Source: Streptomyces geranii
Lineage (GTDB): Bacteria; Actinomycetota; Actinomycetes; Streptomycetales; Streptomycetaceae
Assembly (NCBI RefSeq): GCF_002954775.1
Contig: NZ_PJME01000075.1
Location: 1-32,699, forward strand
DNA length: 32,699 bases
Direction: 5' to 3'
Shown here: piece by piece, positions 24,188-31,999 of the stretch
Layout of the letters: every line of letters begins with the position of its first letter
Numbering within the stretch: the first letter of the stretch is position 1
The notes under the pieces: model-generated
What the model was told of the DNA's origin: nothing
Seen by the model: the letters and a program-made list of their open reading frames with translations, nothing else
The model's database searches: none
Program-made: the position numbers and the translations under genes

Positions 24188-24816
24188 CGGCCGCGCTGGT
24201 CGCGGGGCTCCTCGCGGGGTACGGCATCGCCGTTCCCGTCGGGGCCGTCACGACGTATCTCGTCTCGCTCACCGCCCGTACGTCCCTGAGGACCGGCATC
24301 TGCGCCGCGCTCGGCATCGCCACCGCCGACGGGATCTACGCCCTGCTGGCCGCCCTCGGGGGCACCGCGCTGGCCGGTGCGCTGCAGCCGGTGCTGGTCC
24401 CGCTGCGCTGGGCCTCGGCCCTGGTGCTGGCGCTGCTCGCGCTCCGGGGCGGCATCGTCGCCCTGCGGCAGTACCGCGACGGCGCGCTGGCCACCCGTGC
24501 CGACCCGACCCCGCCGAGCCCCCTGCGGGCGTTCCTCCTGCTGGTCGGCATCACGCTGCTCAACCCCACCACGGTGATCTACTTCGCCGCGCTGGTCCTG
24601 GGCAGCCGGGCCTCGGACGCCGTATCCCCTTGGGAACAGGGGGTGTTCGTGCTCGCGGCCTTCCTCGCCTCGGCCAGCTGGCAACTGCTGATCGCCTCCG
24701 GCGGCGCACTGCTCGGCCGGGTCCTGACGGGCCTGCGCGGGCGGCTGGTCACGGCCCTGGTGTCCAGTGCGGTGATCATGGCGCTGGCGGTGCGGATGGT
24801 GGTGGCGCCGACGTGA
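24184..24816 (+). CDS. LysE/RhtB-type exporter
   Basis: This 210-residue membrane protein has about six hydrophobic helices and matches the LysE family that exports amino acids and related metabolites. Typical marks are the GYGIAVPVGAV start region, a glycine-rich second helix (GIATADGIYALLAALGG), the Pro-containing LNPTTVIYFAALV motif and a final helix with SSAVIMALAVRM. Length fits the family. Its start overlaps the stop of a small upstream ORF, which suggests translational coupling. No LysG-type regulator is adjacent, so the exported compound cannot be named. Confidence 0.85.
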   Translation: MTAALVAGLLAGYGIAVPVGAVTTYLVSLTARTSLRTGICAALGIATADGIYALLAALGGTALAGALQPVLVPLRWASALVLALLALRGGIVALRQYRDGALATRADPTPPSPLRAFLLLVGITLLNPTTVIYFAALVLGSRASDAVSPWEQGVFVLAAFLASASWQLLIASGGALLGRVLTGLRGRLVTALVSSAVIMALAVRMVVAPT

Positions 24817-24835
24817 CGTACGGCCGCGGACGCGT

Positions 24836-25276
24836 TCACCGGCCGCCGTCGGGGGCGAAGGCCCGGGAGACGGCGAGGCTGTCCTCGTACACGTGATGGC
24901 GTACGACGAGACCGTCCCGCACGGTCAGGTGCAGGGCGAACCGGGCGCGGTAGGAGCGCCCGGTGGACCCGGCCGTCTGCCGGATCTCGCCCAGCACGAC
25001 CGCGTCCTCGCCGTCGACCAGGACGCGCTCGACCGTGGTCGCGGCCTCGCCGGGGACGTGGTGGGCGCCCAGGTCGCGGAAGTGGGCGGCGGCGTCCGCG
25101 CGGCCTGAGCGGTGGCGGATCCAGGGGGTGGCGACGCTGCCGTGCTCGGCCTCGGGCCAGTTCAGCCGCCAGTCGGCGTCCTCGGCGTACAGGTCGGCGA
25201 TCCGCTCGGGGTCGCCCTCGCCGATCCGGGTCAGCAGGTCCGTCACGACGGTGCGGGTGGTGGTTGCGGGTGTCAT
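24836..25276 (-). CDS. NTF2-like / SnoaL-like protein
   Basis: This 146-residue protein has the cone-shaped NTF2-like fold. Helical LLTRIGEGDPERIADLYAED is followed by a beta-rich region with VERVLVDGEDAVVLGEI and the closing VRDGLVVRHHVYED. Such proteins act as small isomerases, hydratases or unknown-ligand binders. I prefer ATG 25276; a GTG three codons earlier is possible and neither has a strong ribosome site. It is divergent from the F420-type nitroreductase, with an operator-like palindrome between them. Confidence 0.85.
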   Translation of the reverse strand: MTPATTTRTVVTDLLTRIGEGDPERIADLYAEDADWRLNWPEAEHGSVATPWIRHRSGRADAAAHFRDLGAHHVPGEAATTVERVLVDGEDAVVLGEIRQTAGSTGRSYRARFALHLTVRDGLVVRHHVYEDSLAVSRAFAPDGGR

Positions 25277-25307
25277 GGGTACCACTGTGGACGGGTCCGC
25301 CGAACAG

Positions 25308-25331
25308 GGCGATTACCTCACTGGTAACGCC
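25308..25331. promoter_or_regulatory. Operator-like inverted repeat between divergent genes
   Basis: GGCGaTTACC and GGTAACGCC are inverted around TCACT; apart from one inserted A the arms match over 9 bases. The site is 31 bases upstream of the NTF2-like gene and about 90 upstream of the nitroreductase. The form resembles sites of small winged-helix repressors, such as the HxlR group, but no such gene is in the window. Confidence 0.5.
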
Positions 25332-25421
25332 GTTGCGTGGGTGCCCGGATGAATAAGTCCCGCCCGGGTGTTCACTCCCACAGACGACAGCCACACGCGA
25401 CGAGACGATGGGACATGGGCC

Positions 25422-25871
25422 ATGCCTCTTGAGGGCGAGTACGAAGCCAGTCCGACCCAGTGGGTGCGGGAGCAGGTCGAGCTGTACGAGAGCTCCGGCG
25501 GTACCAAGGGAACGACCTTGATGGACACCGGTATGCCGGTGGTCCTGCTCACCACCCGGGGCGCCCGCAGCGGCAAGATCCGCAGGACACCGCTGATGCG
25601 GGTGGAGCACGACGGTGTGTACGCGGTGGTCGCCTCGCTGGGCGGCGCTCCCAAGCACCCGGTCTGGTACTTCAACGTCCTCGCCGACCCTCGCGTCGAC
25701 CTCCAGGACGGGACGGTGCGCCGGGACTACGTCGCCCGTGAGGTGACCGGCGACGAGAAGTCCCTGTGGTGGGAGCGGGCGGTCGCCGCGTTCCCGCAGT
25801 ACGCCGAGTACCAGAAGAAGACCGACCGCGAGATCCCCGTGTTCGTGCTGGACCAGGTCGCCGGGAGCTGA
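25422..25871 (+). CDS. F420-dependent nitroreductase-family protein (Ddn-like)
   Basis: This is a 149-residue protein of the deazaflavin (F420)-dependent nitroreductase family, related to mycobacterial Ddn. Recognisable are MPLEGEYEASPTQWV, the LLTTRGARSGKIRRTPLMRVEHDG segment that contacts the cofactor, and HPVWYFNVLADPRV. These enzymes reduce quinones, nitro compounds or unsaturated substrates using F420H2. I chose ATG 25422, since the 18 residues before it are not family-like; GTG 25368 is the alternative. Confidence 0.9.
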   Translation: MPLEGEYEASPTQWVREQVELYESSGGTKGTTLMDTGMPVVLLTTRGARSGKIRRTPLMRVEHDGVYAVVASLGGAPKHPVWYFNVLADPRVDLQDGTVRRDYVAREVTGDEKSLWWERAVAAFPQYAEYQKKTDREIPVFVLDQVAGS

Positions 25872-25937
25872 TCCCGCCGGGAAAAAGAAATTCCGGTTCC
25901 GGCAGGCATGAAGTCGACGCCCCCGGGCACCCGGACC

Positions 25938-26918
25938 TCAGGCCCCGCCGCGCTCCCCCGTCGCGGCGGGGCCCTTCGCCGCCTTCTCCGCCTTCTCCGC
26001 GTCCGCGTCGGTCACGTCGAGGAAGATCTCACCGGCCTCCGGCACCGCACGGGCGACCGCCCGCTTGATACGTACGGCGACCTCCTCGACCCGCTCACTG
26101 TCCAGACCGGGCACCAGGTCGATACGGGCGGCCACCAGCGTGGCGTCCAGGCCCATCCTCATGGTGAACAACGCCTCCACACTGTCGATCTCCGGCTGGG
26201 CCGCGAGCAGGGCGCGGATCTCCCCGCTCAGCTCCGGATCGGCGGCCTCGCCGACCAGCTGGGCGCGCGCGTCGCGGCCCAGCCAGTAGGCGACGCACAC
26301 CAGCAGCACGCCGATGGCGAGGGAGGCCGACGCCTCCCACACGACCTGCCCGGTGACCATGTGCAGGGCCATGCCCACGAGGGCGAGCGTCACGCCGAGC
26401 ACGGCGGTGCCGTCCTCGGCGATCACCGTGCGCAGGGCGGGGTCACGCAGCGCACCCGTCCCGCCCGTGCCGCCCTCCTTGCGTGCCTGGCGCAGGGCCC
26501 GCAGCAGGGAGGCGCCCTCCGCGAGGAGCGCGACCGCGAGCACCACCAGGCCGACGACGTAGCCGTCGAAGGACTCCTCCGCCCCGCCCCGCAGCGCCTC
26601 CACGCCCTGGAAGAACGAGAAGCAGCCGCCCATGACGAAGATCCCGACGGCCGCGAGCAGCGACCAGAAGAAGCGTTCCTTGCCGTAGCCGAAGGGGTGC
26701 CGCCGGTCGGCGGGGCGGCGGCTGCGGCGCAGGGCGGCCAGCAGGAAGACCTCGTTGAGGCTGTCGGCCACGGAGTGCGCGGCCTCGGACAGCAGCGCGG
26801 GCGACCCGCTGACCAGTCCGCCCACGGCCTTGGCGACGGCGATCAGCAGATTGGCGCCCAGCGCGACCAGCACGGTCACCCGCGTCCGCCGGTCCGCGGA
26901 CGCCACGCCCTCCGCCAC
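25938..26918 (-). CDS. Cation diffusion facilitator (CDF) metal transporter
   Basis: This 326-residue membrane protein exports divalent metals such as zinc, iron or cobalt. It has about six membrane helices and a cytoplasmic C-terminal domain with VEALFTMRMGLDATLVAARIDL. The metal site of helix 2 is SEAAHSVADSLNE, with the HxxxD pair H48/D52. A second charged site is in VIAEDGTAVLG. The start is uncertain: GTG 26918 has GGAGG 5 bases upstream and is preferred, while TTG 26951 would overlap the VOC stop as TTGA. It follows the VOC gene on the same strand and is probably in one operon with it. The last codons encode a terminator-like hairpin. Confidence 0.88.
   Translation of the reverse strand: MAEGVASADRRTRVTVLVALGANLLIAVAKAVGGLVSGSPALLSEAAHSVADSLNEVFLLAALRRSRRPADRRHPFGYGKERFFWSLLAAVGIFVMGGCFSFFQGVEALRGGAEESFDGYVVGLVVLAVALLAEGASLLRALRQARKEGGTGGTGALRDPALRTVIAEDGTAVLGVTLALVGMALHMVTGQVVWEASASLAIGVLLVCVAYWLGRDARAQLVGEAADPELSGEIRALLAAQPEIDSVEALFTMRMGLDATLVAARIDLVPGLDSERVEEVAVRIKRAVARAVPEAGEIFLDVTDADAEKAEKAAKGPAATGERGGA
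25941..25973. terminator. Strong hairpin between converging genes
   Basis: GGCCCCGCCGCG and CGCGGCGGGGCC form a perfect 12-base stem with a 9-base loop. It lies 70 bases after the nitroreductase stop and inside the last codons of the convergent CDF gene. It can end transcription from either side. Confidence 0.75.
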
Positions 26919-26947
26919 TCCCTCCTCCCTGTCCGCCGTACGGGCCG

Positions 26948-27340
26948 TCAAAGCTGCTCGGACGCCGTCGACGCGTCCCGGCGCAGGGTGAAGGTGTGGC
27001 CGGCCGGATCGGCGTACCCCCGCTCCTCGTACGGTGTGCCCGCGTCGTTCGTCTCCAGCGCGCGTCCGCCGAGCCCGACCACCCTGCGCTCGGCCTCGTC
27101 GAGGTCGGTCACCCGGAAGTCCAGGTGGACCTGGAAGGAGGCCTCGGCGCGCGGCCAGCTCGGCGGGGTCATGTTGGCGTCGAGGCGGAACTCCATCCGG
27201 GTCCCCTCGGCGGCCCTGATCTCGATGCGGTTGACGGTCGTCACCGTCTCCTCGCCCTCCAGCAACTCCAGGTAGAACGCGGCGAGTTTCTCGGGTTCGG
27301 CGCAGTCAAGCACCACGACGCCCGCAGTCACCAAGGTCAT
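26948..27340 (-). CDS. VOC-family (glyoxalase/bleomycin-resistance-like) protein
   Basis: This is a 130-residue single-domain vicinal-oxygen-chelate protein. It has two beta-alpha-beta-beta-beta halves, seen as VVVLDCAEPEKLAAFYLELL and FQVHLDFRVTDLDEAERRV, and ends with GYADPAGHTFTL. Possible metal ligands are the His in VHLDF and the Glu in RMEF. It may be a dioxygenase, lyase or drug-binding protein. The ATG start has GGAGG 6 bases upstream, inside a perfect 12-base palindrome (27346-27357). The CDF gene follows. Confidence 0.85.
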   Translation of the reverse strand: MTLVTAGVVVLDCAEPEKLAAFYLELLEGEETVTTVNRIEIRAAEGTRMEFRLDANMTPPSWPRAEASFQVHLDFRVTDLDEAERRVVGLGGRALETNDAGTPYEERGYADPAGHTFTLRRDASTASEQL

Positions 27341-27345
27341 GCTTC

Positions 27346-27357
27346 CTCCGTACGGAG
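27346..27357. promoter_or_regulatory. Palindrome CTCCGTACGGAG at the VOC ribosome site
   Basis: The 12-base perfect palindrome covers the GGAGG ribosome site of the leftward VOC gene, so it could hide that site in the mRNA or act as a protein-binding site. Confidence 0.35.
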
Positions 27358-27415
27358 TCCGGGGCGGGTCGGATCGCCGCTGCCCTCTACGCTGCGGGTA
27401 CCCCGCCAGGCCGAA

Positions 27416-28144
27416 TCACACGGGATGCGCGTCGCCGACTGCGGTGAGCTGGGCGAGCCGGGCCGCCGCCGCACTCAGGAAGAGGTCGAGGGCGGTCGGG
27501 TAGGAGCTGTGCCGCATGTCCACGACGAGATGGCGGGCGGTCGCATGGATGTGCGGGTGGGTATCGGCGGGCAGCCGGGCGTACGTCGCCCGCCACACGG
27601 CCGCCTCCGCCTCCCGCGCGGCCTTCGGCAGGGCCGTGTTCGCCGAGTCTAGGGCGCCGAAGGCGAGCGCCTGGTCGACGAAGGCGTGGTAGATCCGGAC
27701 CGCCTCGGCGTCCGGGAAACCGGCGCCGCGCAGCACCCCGAGGGCGGTCTCCACAGCCTGGATCTCGTACGCCCGCCCGGTCACCCGGTACGAGCTGAGC
27801 ACCGCCGCCTGCGGCTGGGCGAGCGCTCCGGCGTGCATCCGCAGACCGAGATCCCGCAGGTCGGCACGCCAGTCGCCGCTCGGGCGCCAGGTGCGCAGCG
27901 TACGGCCGATCAGTTCGTCGGCGATGGCGAGCAGCAGTTCGTCGGTGTCGCGGAAGTAGCGGTAGAGGGCGCTGGGGTCGGCGCCGAGGGCGCGGCCGAG
28001 GCGGCGCACGGAGAGGGCCTCGGCGCCGTGTTCGCCGAGCAGCCGCATGGCCGTCTCGACGATCAGCTCCTCGGAGAGGACGACGCCCTGTTTGGTGGGG
28101 CGTCTGCGCCGCCGGGCGGCGGGCGGGACGACACGGTCGCTCAT
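27416..28144 (-). CDS. TetR-family repressor, divergent from permease
   Basis: This is a 242-residue TetR-family regulator. After a basic N-terminal arm, the helix-turn-helix lies in LIVETAMRLLGEHGAEALSV, then RRLGRALGADPSALYRYF (about residues 28-70). The rest is an all-helical ligand domain with YRVTGRAYEI and a TetR_C-like end. It is divergent from the APC permease, 157 bases apart, and probably represses the permease-amidohydrolase unit and itself. Confidence 0.9.
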   Translation of the reverse strand: MSDRVVPPAARRRRRPTKQGVVLSEELIVETAMRLLGEHGAEALSVRRLGRALGADPSALYRYFRDTDELLLAIADELIGRTLRTWRPSGDWRADLRDLGLRMHAGALAQPQAAVLSSYRVTGRAYEIQAVETALGVLRGAGFPDAEAVRIYHAFVDQALAFGALDSANTALPKAAREAEAAVWRATYARLPADTHPHIHATARHLVVDMRHSSYPTALDLFLSAAAARLAQLTAVGDAHPV

Positions 28145-28205
28145 GAGCTGCCTCGCTTCCTCCCGTACGGTCGCTCGCTGTCCTGCGCTCCGGCGGGTGC
28201 GGGCA

Positions 28206-28235
28206 CCTTATGACAACACCGTTGACCTGTTAAGG
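28206..28235. promoter_or_regulatory. Possible operator overlapping permease promoter
   Basis: CCTTA (28206-28210) and TAAGG (28231-28235) bracket CAAC-ACC-GTTG (28214-28224), giving a roughly symmetric 30-base AT-richer block. It overlaps the possible -35 box TTGACC. Its place between divergent TetR and permease genes suggests the TetR site. Confidence 0.4.
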
Positions 28236-28251
28236 CTCCGGGCAGTTTCAT
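28222..28251 (+). promoter_or_regulatory. Possible permease promoter
   Basis: TTGACC (28222-28227) and TTTCAT (28246-28251) are 18 bases apart. Transcription from near 28258 would leave a leader of about 44 bases with GGAG at 28292-28295. Confidence 0.4.
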
Positions 28252-28301
28252 GTGCGTTCACCGGGGTCGACCGAGGCCCCCAGGTGTGAGCGGAGACCGC
28301 C

Positions 28302-29813
28302 ATGACCGATCCCCAGCCCCACGGCGCACCCCCGGCCGGGCTGCGCAAGTCCCTCGGTGTGCTGGACGGCGTCGCCATCGCCGCGTCCAGCACGGCGGCC
28401 ACGACCAGCATCGGCATCGGCCTCGGGGTCACCGCCGGGGTGGTCGGACTGCATCTGCCGGCCATCATGCTGCTCGCCTTCCTGCCGATCCTGGGCATCG
28501 CGGGCGCCTACTCCCGGCTCAACCGGGTGGAGCCGAACGCGGGCAACGGCTATGTCTGGGTGGGGCGTTCGCTCAGCCCCTGGCTCGGCTTCATGGTGGG
28601 CTGGGTGAACATCGTGGCGGCGGTGGTGTTCCTGGCGTACACCACGGCGGTCACCGGCTCGGCCCTGATCCAGCTGGCGGGCGACGCGGGCCTGCACTCG
28701 GTGGCCGGACTGACCCTGGACCCCGGATCGACCGCCCAGACGACCGCCCTCGGCATCCTGGTCCTCGCCGCCGTCACCCTGACGGCGGTCTCCGGCATCA
28801 GGACGGCCGCCCGCCTCCAGGGCGGACTGCTGATCTTCGAGTACGTCGTCCTGCTGGGCTTCTGCGGCTACGGCATCGTCGTCGGCCCGCACCCCTTCAG
28901 CCTGAGCTGGTTCGACCCCTTCCAGATCCCCTCGGCGTCGGCGCTCGCACAGGGCATGCTGCTGTCGGTGTTCTGCTACTGGGGCTTCGAGGCCGCGTTC
29001 AGCGTGAACGAGGAGGTCAAGGACCCGAGGCAGGCGTCCCGGGCCGGGCTCACCACCCTGGTGACCATGCTCGGCCTGTTCCTGCTCGGCTCGATCGCCT
29101 TCCAGCGCGTGCTGTCGGAGGGCGAGCTGGCGGGCCACGGCGCCGAGGGGCTGGCGTTCTTCGGCGACCGCCTCGCCGACCAGCCGCTGGCCGCACTCCC
29201 GCTGGTGGCACTGATGTTCTCGGCGGTGGCGTCCCTCCAGGCCGGAGTGATCCCGACGGCCCGCGCGATGTTCGCGATGAGCCGCGACCGCACGCTCGGC
29301 CCGGCCTGGGCCAAGGTCAGCCCCCGGTACGGCACCCCGGCGGCCGGCACCCTGATGATCGGCGCGCTGGCGGCAGGCGTCGCCGGGCTCTCCCTGGTCA
29401 TCCCGCGGCTCGCCGACATGATCCTGGCGGCGGTGAACGCGATCGGCATGGTCGTCGCCCTGTCCTACGCGCTCACCGCGCTCGCCGCCGCCGTGCGCTT
29501 CCGGGGCCTGCTGCGGGAGAACTGGCGGGAGGGCATACGGGCGGTGGTACTGCCGGTGCTGAGCGCGGCGACGCTGCTGGGCCTCGGCGGCTATCTCGGC
29601 TGGTCGTTCTACACCTCCGCCGACCATCTCGAACTCAGCCCGGACAACGGCTGGTTCCTGCTCCTCGTGCCGACCCTGATGGTCGCGTCCGGTTTCGTGG
29701 CGGCGGCGTGGGCGAAGTGGGGGCGCAGGTCTCCTTACTTCAGCACCGGCCGGGGTACGGACGCGGACGCGCCGCAGCTGCTGGGCGCGAAGGAACCGTC
29801 GTCCGCAAGGTAG
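28302..29813 (+). CDS. APC-family amino acid/polyamine permease
   Basis: This 503-residue membrane permease is of the amino acid-polyamine-organocation superfamily, with about 12 predicted helices. Typical features are the first helix region VAIAASSTAATTSIGIGLGV, the NAGNGYVWVGRSLSPWLGF loop, FCYWGFEAAFSVNEEVKDPR in helix 6 and the FAMSRDRTLGPAWAKVSPRY loop after helix 8. The ATG start has GGAG 6 bases upstream. It is followed 69 bases later by an amidohydrolase, which suggests uptake of an amide- or imide-type nutrient followed by hydrolysis. The TetR gene upstream is the probable regulator. Confidence 0.92.
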   Translation: MTDPQPHGAPPAGLRKSLGVLDGVAIAASSTAATTSIGIGLGVTAGVVGLHLPAIMLLAFLPILGIAGAYSRLNRVEPNAGNGYVWVGRSLSPWLGFMVGWVNIVAAVVFLAYTTAVTGSALIQLAGDAGLHSVAGLTLDPGSTAQTTALGILVLAAVTLTAVSGIRTAARLQGGLLIFEYVVLLGFCGYGIVVGPHPFSLSWFDPFQIPSASALAQGMLLSVFCYWGFEAAFSVNEEVKDPRQASRAGLTTLVTMLGLFLLGSIAFQRVLSEGELAGHGAEGLAFFGDRLADQPLAALPLVALMFSAVASLQAGVIPTARAMFAMSRDRTLGPAWAKVSPRYGTPAAGTLMIGALAAGVAGLSLVIPRLADMILAAVNAIGMVVALSYALTALAAAVRFRGLLRENWREGIRAVVLPVLSAATLLGLGGYLGWSFYTSADHLELSPDNGWFLLLVPTLMVASGFVAAAWAKWGRRSPYFSTGRGTDADAPQLLGAKEPSSAR

Positions 29814-29835
29814 TTGCCGGTAATCGCCGGCAACT
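29812..29835 (+). promoter_or_regulatory. 9-base hairpin between permease and amidohydrolase
   Basis: AGTTGCCGG and CCGGCAACT form a perfect stem around TAATCG. The left arm begins in the permease stop codon. It is in the 69-base gap of the presumed operon and may be an RNA-processing or partial termination site that sets the ratio of the two products. Confidence 0.55.
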
Positions 29836-29882
29836 GTCGCCATTCGGAAACCCGACCCCCCACACCACCAAGGAAACGGAAC

Positions 29883-31514
29883 ATGCACGCTGATCTCCTC
29901 TTCACCGGCGGCCCGGTCTTCGCCCCCGGGAACCCCACATCCGTCGCGGTCACCGGCGGGCGGATCACCGCCGTCGGCCGGGACGAGGTGCGCGACCTGA
30001 TCGGCCCGGGGACGGAGGTCGTCGATCTCGCGGGACGGCTGCTGCTGCCCGGCTTCCAGGACGCGCACGTCCATCCGCTGCCCGCCGGGCTGGAGATGAC
30101 CCAGTGCGATCTGACCGGCACGAAGACCGCCGAGGAGACGGTGGCCGTCGTCCGCGCCTACGCCCTCGCGCATCCCGAGCGGGAGTGGATCACCGGCGGC
30201 GGCTGGTCCATGGAGGCCTTCGAAGGGGGCACGCCCACAAGGGAGTTGCTGGACACGGTGGTGCCGGACCGGCCGGTCTACCTGCCCAACCGGGACCATC
30301 ACGGCGCCTGGGTCAACAGCCGCGCCCTCGAACTCGCGGGCGTCACCCGGGACACCCCGGACCCGGCGGACGGCCGCTTCGAACGCGACGCCTCCGGCGA
30401 GCCGACCGGGATGCTGCAGGAAGGGGCGATGGAGCACGTGGGCCGGCTGACCCCGCCGGTCACGGCGGCGGAACGGCTGGCGGCCCTGCTGTCCGCACAG
30501 CGCCGGCTGCACTCGCTGGGTGTGACGGCCTGGCAGGACGCGCTGGTCGGCTCGTTCCTGGGCATGGACGACCCCTCGGAGACGTACGCCGCCGCGGCCC
30601 GGGACGGTTCGCTGACGGCCCGGGTGGTCGGCGCCCTGTGGTGGGACCGGGAGCGCGGGGCGGAACAGATCCCCGAACTGGTCGCGCGACGGGCCGAGTT
30701 GAGCGGGGGCAGGTTCCGGGCGACCAGCGTGAAGCTGATGCTGGACGGGGTCGCCGAGACCGGCACGGCGGCCCTTCTCGACCCCTACCTCGACAAGTGC
30801 GGCTGCGCCACGGCCAACCGGGGCACGAGCTTCGTGGACGCGACCGAACTCCCCAAGTACGTCACGCAGTTGGACGCCCTCGGTTTCCAGTGCCACTTCC
30901 ACGCACTGGGCGACCGGGCGGTACGGGACGCCCTGGACGCGATCGAGGCCGCGCGCACGGCGAACGGCCCGAGCGACACCCGCCCTCATCTGGCCCACCT
31001 CCAGGTGGTGCACCCGACCGACGTGCCACGCTTCGCCGCGCTCGGCGCGGTGGCGAACATCCAGGCACTGTGGGCCATGCACGAACCCCAGATGGACGAC
31101 CTGACGATCCCCTTCCTCGGCCCCGAACGGGCCGCGTGGCAGTACCCGTTCGGCGCGCTGCTGCGCTCCGGGGCGACCCTGGCGGCGGGCAGCGACTGGC
31201 CGGTCAGCAGCCCCGACCCGCTCCAGGCGATCCACGTGGCGGTCAACCGCGCGGCACCGGGTTCGGCGTCCCCCCGGGTCTTCCTCCCCGCCGAACGCAT
31301 CGGCCTGACGGACGCGCTCACGGCGTACACGGCGGGTTCGGCGTACGCCAACCACCTGGACGACACGGGCACCGTGCGCGCCGGCGCCCTGGCGGACCTG
31401 ACGGTCCTGGACCGCGACCCGTACGCCGGGCCGCCGGAGGCCATCGCGGAGACGAGGGTGGCGCTGACGTACGTAGGGGGCGAGCGGGTGTACGCGGCGG
31501 AGGGCACCGCCTGA
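29883..31514 (+). CDS. Amidohydrolase (YtcJ-like)
   Basis: This 543-residue enzyme belongs to the amidohydrolase superfamily, YtcJ-like group. The metal-binding set is visible: H62 and H64 (DAHVHP), K284 (SVKLMLDG), H338/H340 (CHFHALGD), H369/H372 (HLAHLQVV) and D438 (AGSDWPV). A C-terminal composite domain with GALADLTVLDRDPY closes the fold. ATG 29883 has AAGGAA upstream, and the frame is open a little further but without start-like residues. It lies directly after the permease, so the transported compound is probably its substrate. The family acts on amides, formamides and cyclic imides, but the exact substrate is unknown. Confidence 0.9.
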   Translation: MHADLLFTGGPVFAPGNPTSVAVTGGRITAVGRDEVRDLIGPGTEVVDLAGRLLLPGFQDAHVHPLPAGLEMTQCDLTGTKTAEETVAVVRAYALAHPEREWITGGGWSMEAFEGGTPTRELLDTVVPDRPVYLPNRDHHGAWVNSRALELAGVTRDTPDPADGRFERDASGEPTGMLQEGAMEHVGRLTPPVTAAERLAALLSAQRRLHSLGVTAWQDALVGSFLGMDDPSETYAAAARDGSLTARVVGALWWDRERGAEQIPELVARRAELSGGRFRATSVKLMLDGVAETGTAALLDPYLDKCGCATANRGTSFVDATELPKYVTQLDALGFQCHFHALGDRAVRDALDAIEAARTANGPSDTRPHLAHLQVVHPTDVPRFAALGAVANIQALWAMHEPQMDDLTIPFLGPERAAWQYPFGALLRSGATLAAGSDWPVSSPDPLQAIHVAVNRAAPGSASPRVFLPAERIGLTDALTAYTAGSAYANHLDDTGTVRAGALADLTVLDRDPYAGPPEAIAETRVALTYVGGERVYAAEGTA

Positions 31515-31547
31515 TGACGGCTCGGGCACGTATGTCCGGTGGAGTTG

Positions 31548-31601
31548 TTGGACAGTCGTCCATGTATGCTGGCCGCCTGTCCATGATGGACAGCTGTCCA
31601 A
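31548..31601. promoter_or_regulatory. Nested palindromic operator of DUF1304-TetR operon
   Basis: TTGGACAG (31548-31555) and CTGTCCAA (31594-31601) are perfect outer inverted repeats. Inside them, CTGTCCAT-G-ATGGACAG (31577-31593) is a perfect 8+1+8 palindrome, and GTCCAT (31558-31563) adds another half site. The site ends 36 bases before the DUF1304 start. Such repeated TGTCCA half sites fit a dimeric TetR repressor, most likely the one encoded downstream. Confidence 0.75.
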
Positions 31602-31636
31602 GAAGCCTCGAAACCTGACGTAGGAGTTTGCCGAGC

Positions 31637-31999
31637 ATGGAGACGGTCGCGAATGTGCTGGTCGGTCTGGTGGCCGCGCTGCACGCGTACATCCTGGTGA
31701 TGGAGATGTTCCTGTGGCAGCGTCCGCCCGGGCGCAAGTTCCACGGGTTCGACCCGGAGATGGCCCGTGCGACCGCCGCGATGGCCGCCAACCAGGGGCT
31801 CTACAACGGGTTCCTCGCGGCGGGCCTGGTGTGGGGGCTCATCGCCGCCGACCCGACCGGGTTCCGGGCGCAGGTCTTCTTCCTGTCGTGCGTGATCGTG
31901 GCGGGCGTGTACGGCGCCGCGACGGCGAACCGGCGCATCCTGTTCGCCCAGGCACTGCCCGGCGCCATCGCCCTGGCCGCCGTCCTCGTCGCGAGGTGA
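31637..31999 (+). CDS. DUF1304 family membrane protein
   Basis: This 120-residue protein has four hydrophobic helices and the DUF1304 marks LHAYILVMEMFLWQRP, a conserved ANQGLYNGFLAAGL segment and GVYGAATANRRIL. The function of the family is not known. ATG 31637 is preferred (AGGAG 10 bases upstream); TTG 31628 would be too close to that site. Its stop overlaps the GTG start of the TetR gene (GTGA), so the two are one translationally coupled operon under the palindromic operator. Confidence 0.88.
   Translation: METVANVLVGLVAALHAYILVMEMFLWQRPPGRKFHGFDPEMARATAAMAANQGLYNGFLAAGLVWGLIAADPTGFRAQVFFLSCVIVAGVYGAATANRRILFAQALPGAIALAAVLVAR

Noticed and set aside
28248..31601. 1117-codon open frame on the minus strand opposite the permease and amidohydrolase
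   Set aside because: Its translation is Arg/Gly/Gln/His-rich low-complexity text with no motif. The opposite strand has two complete enzymes with catalytic motifs. Long antisense frames are expected at this GC content.
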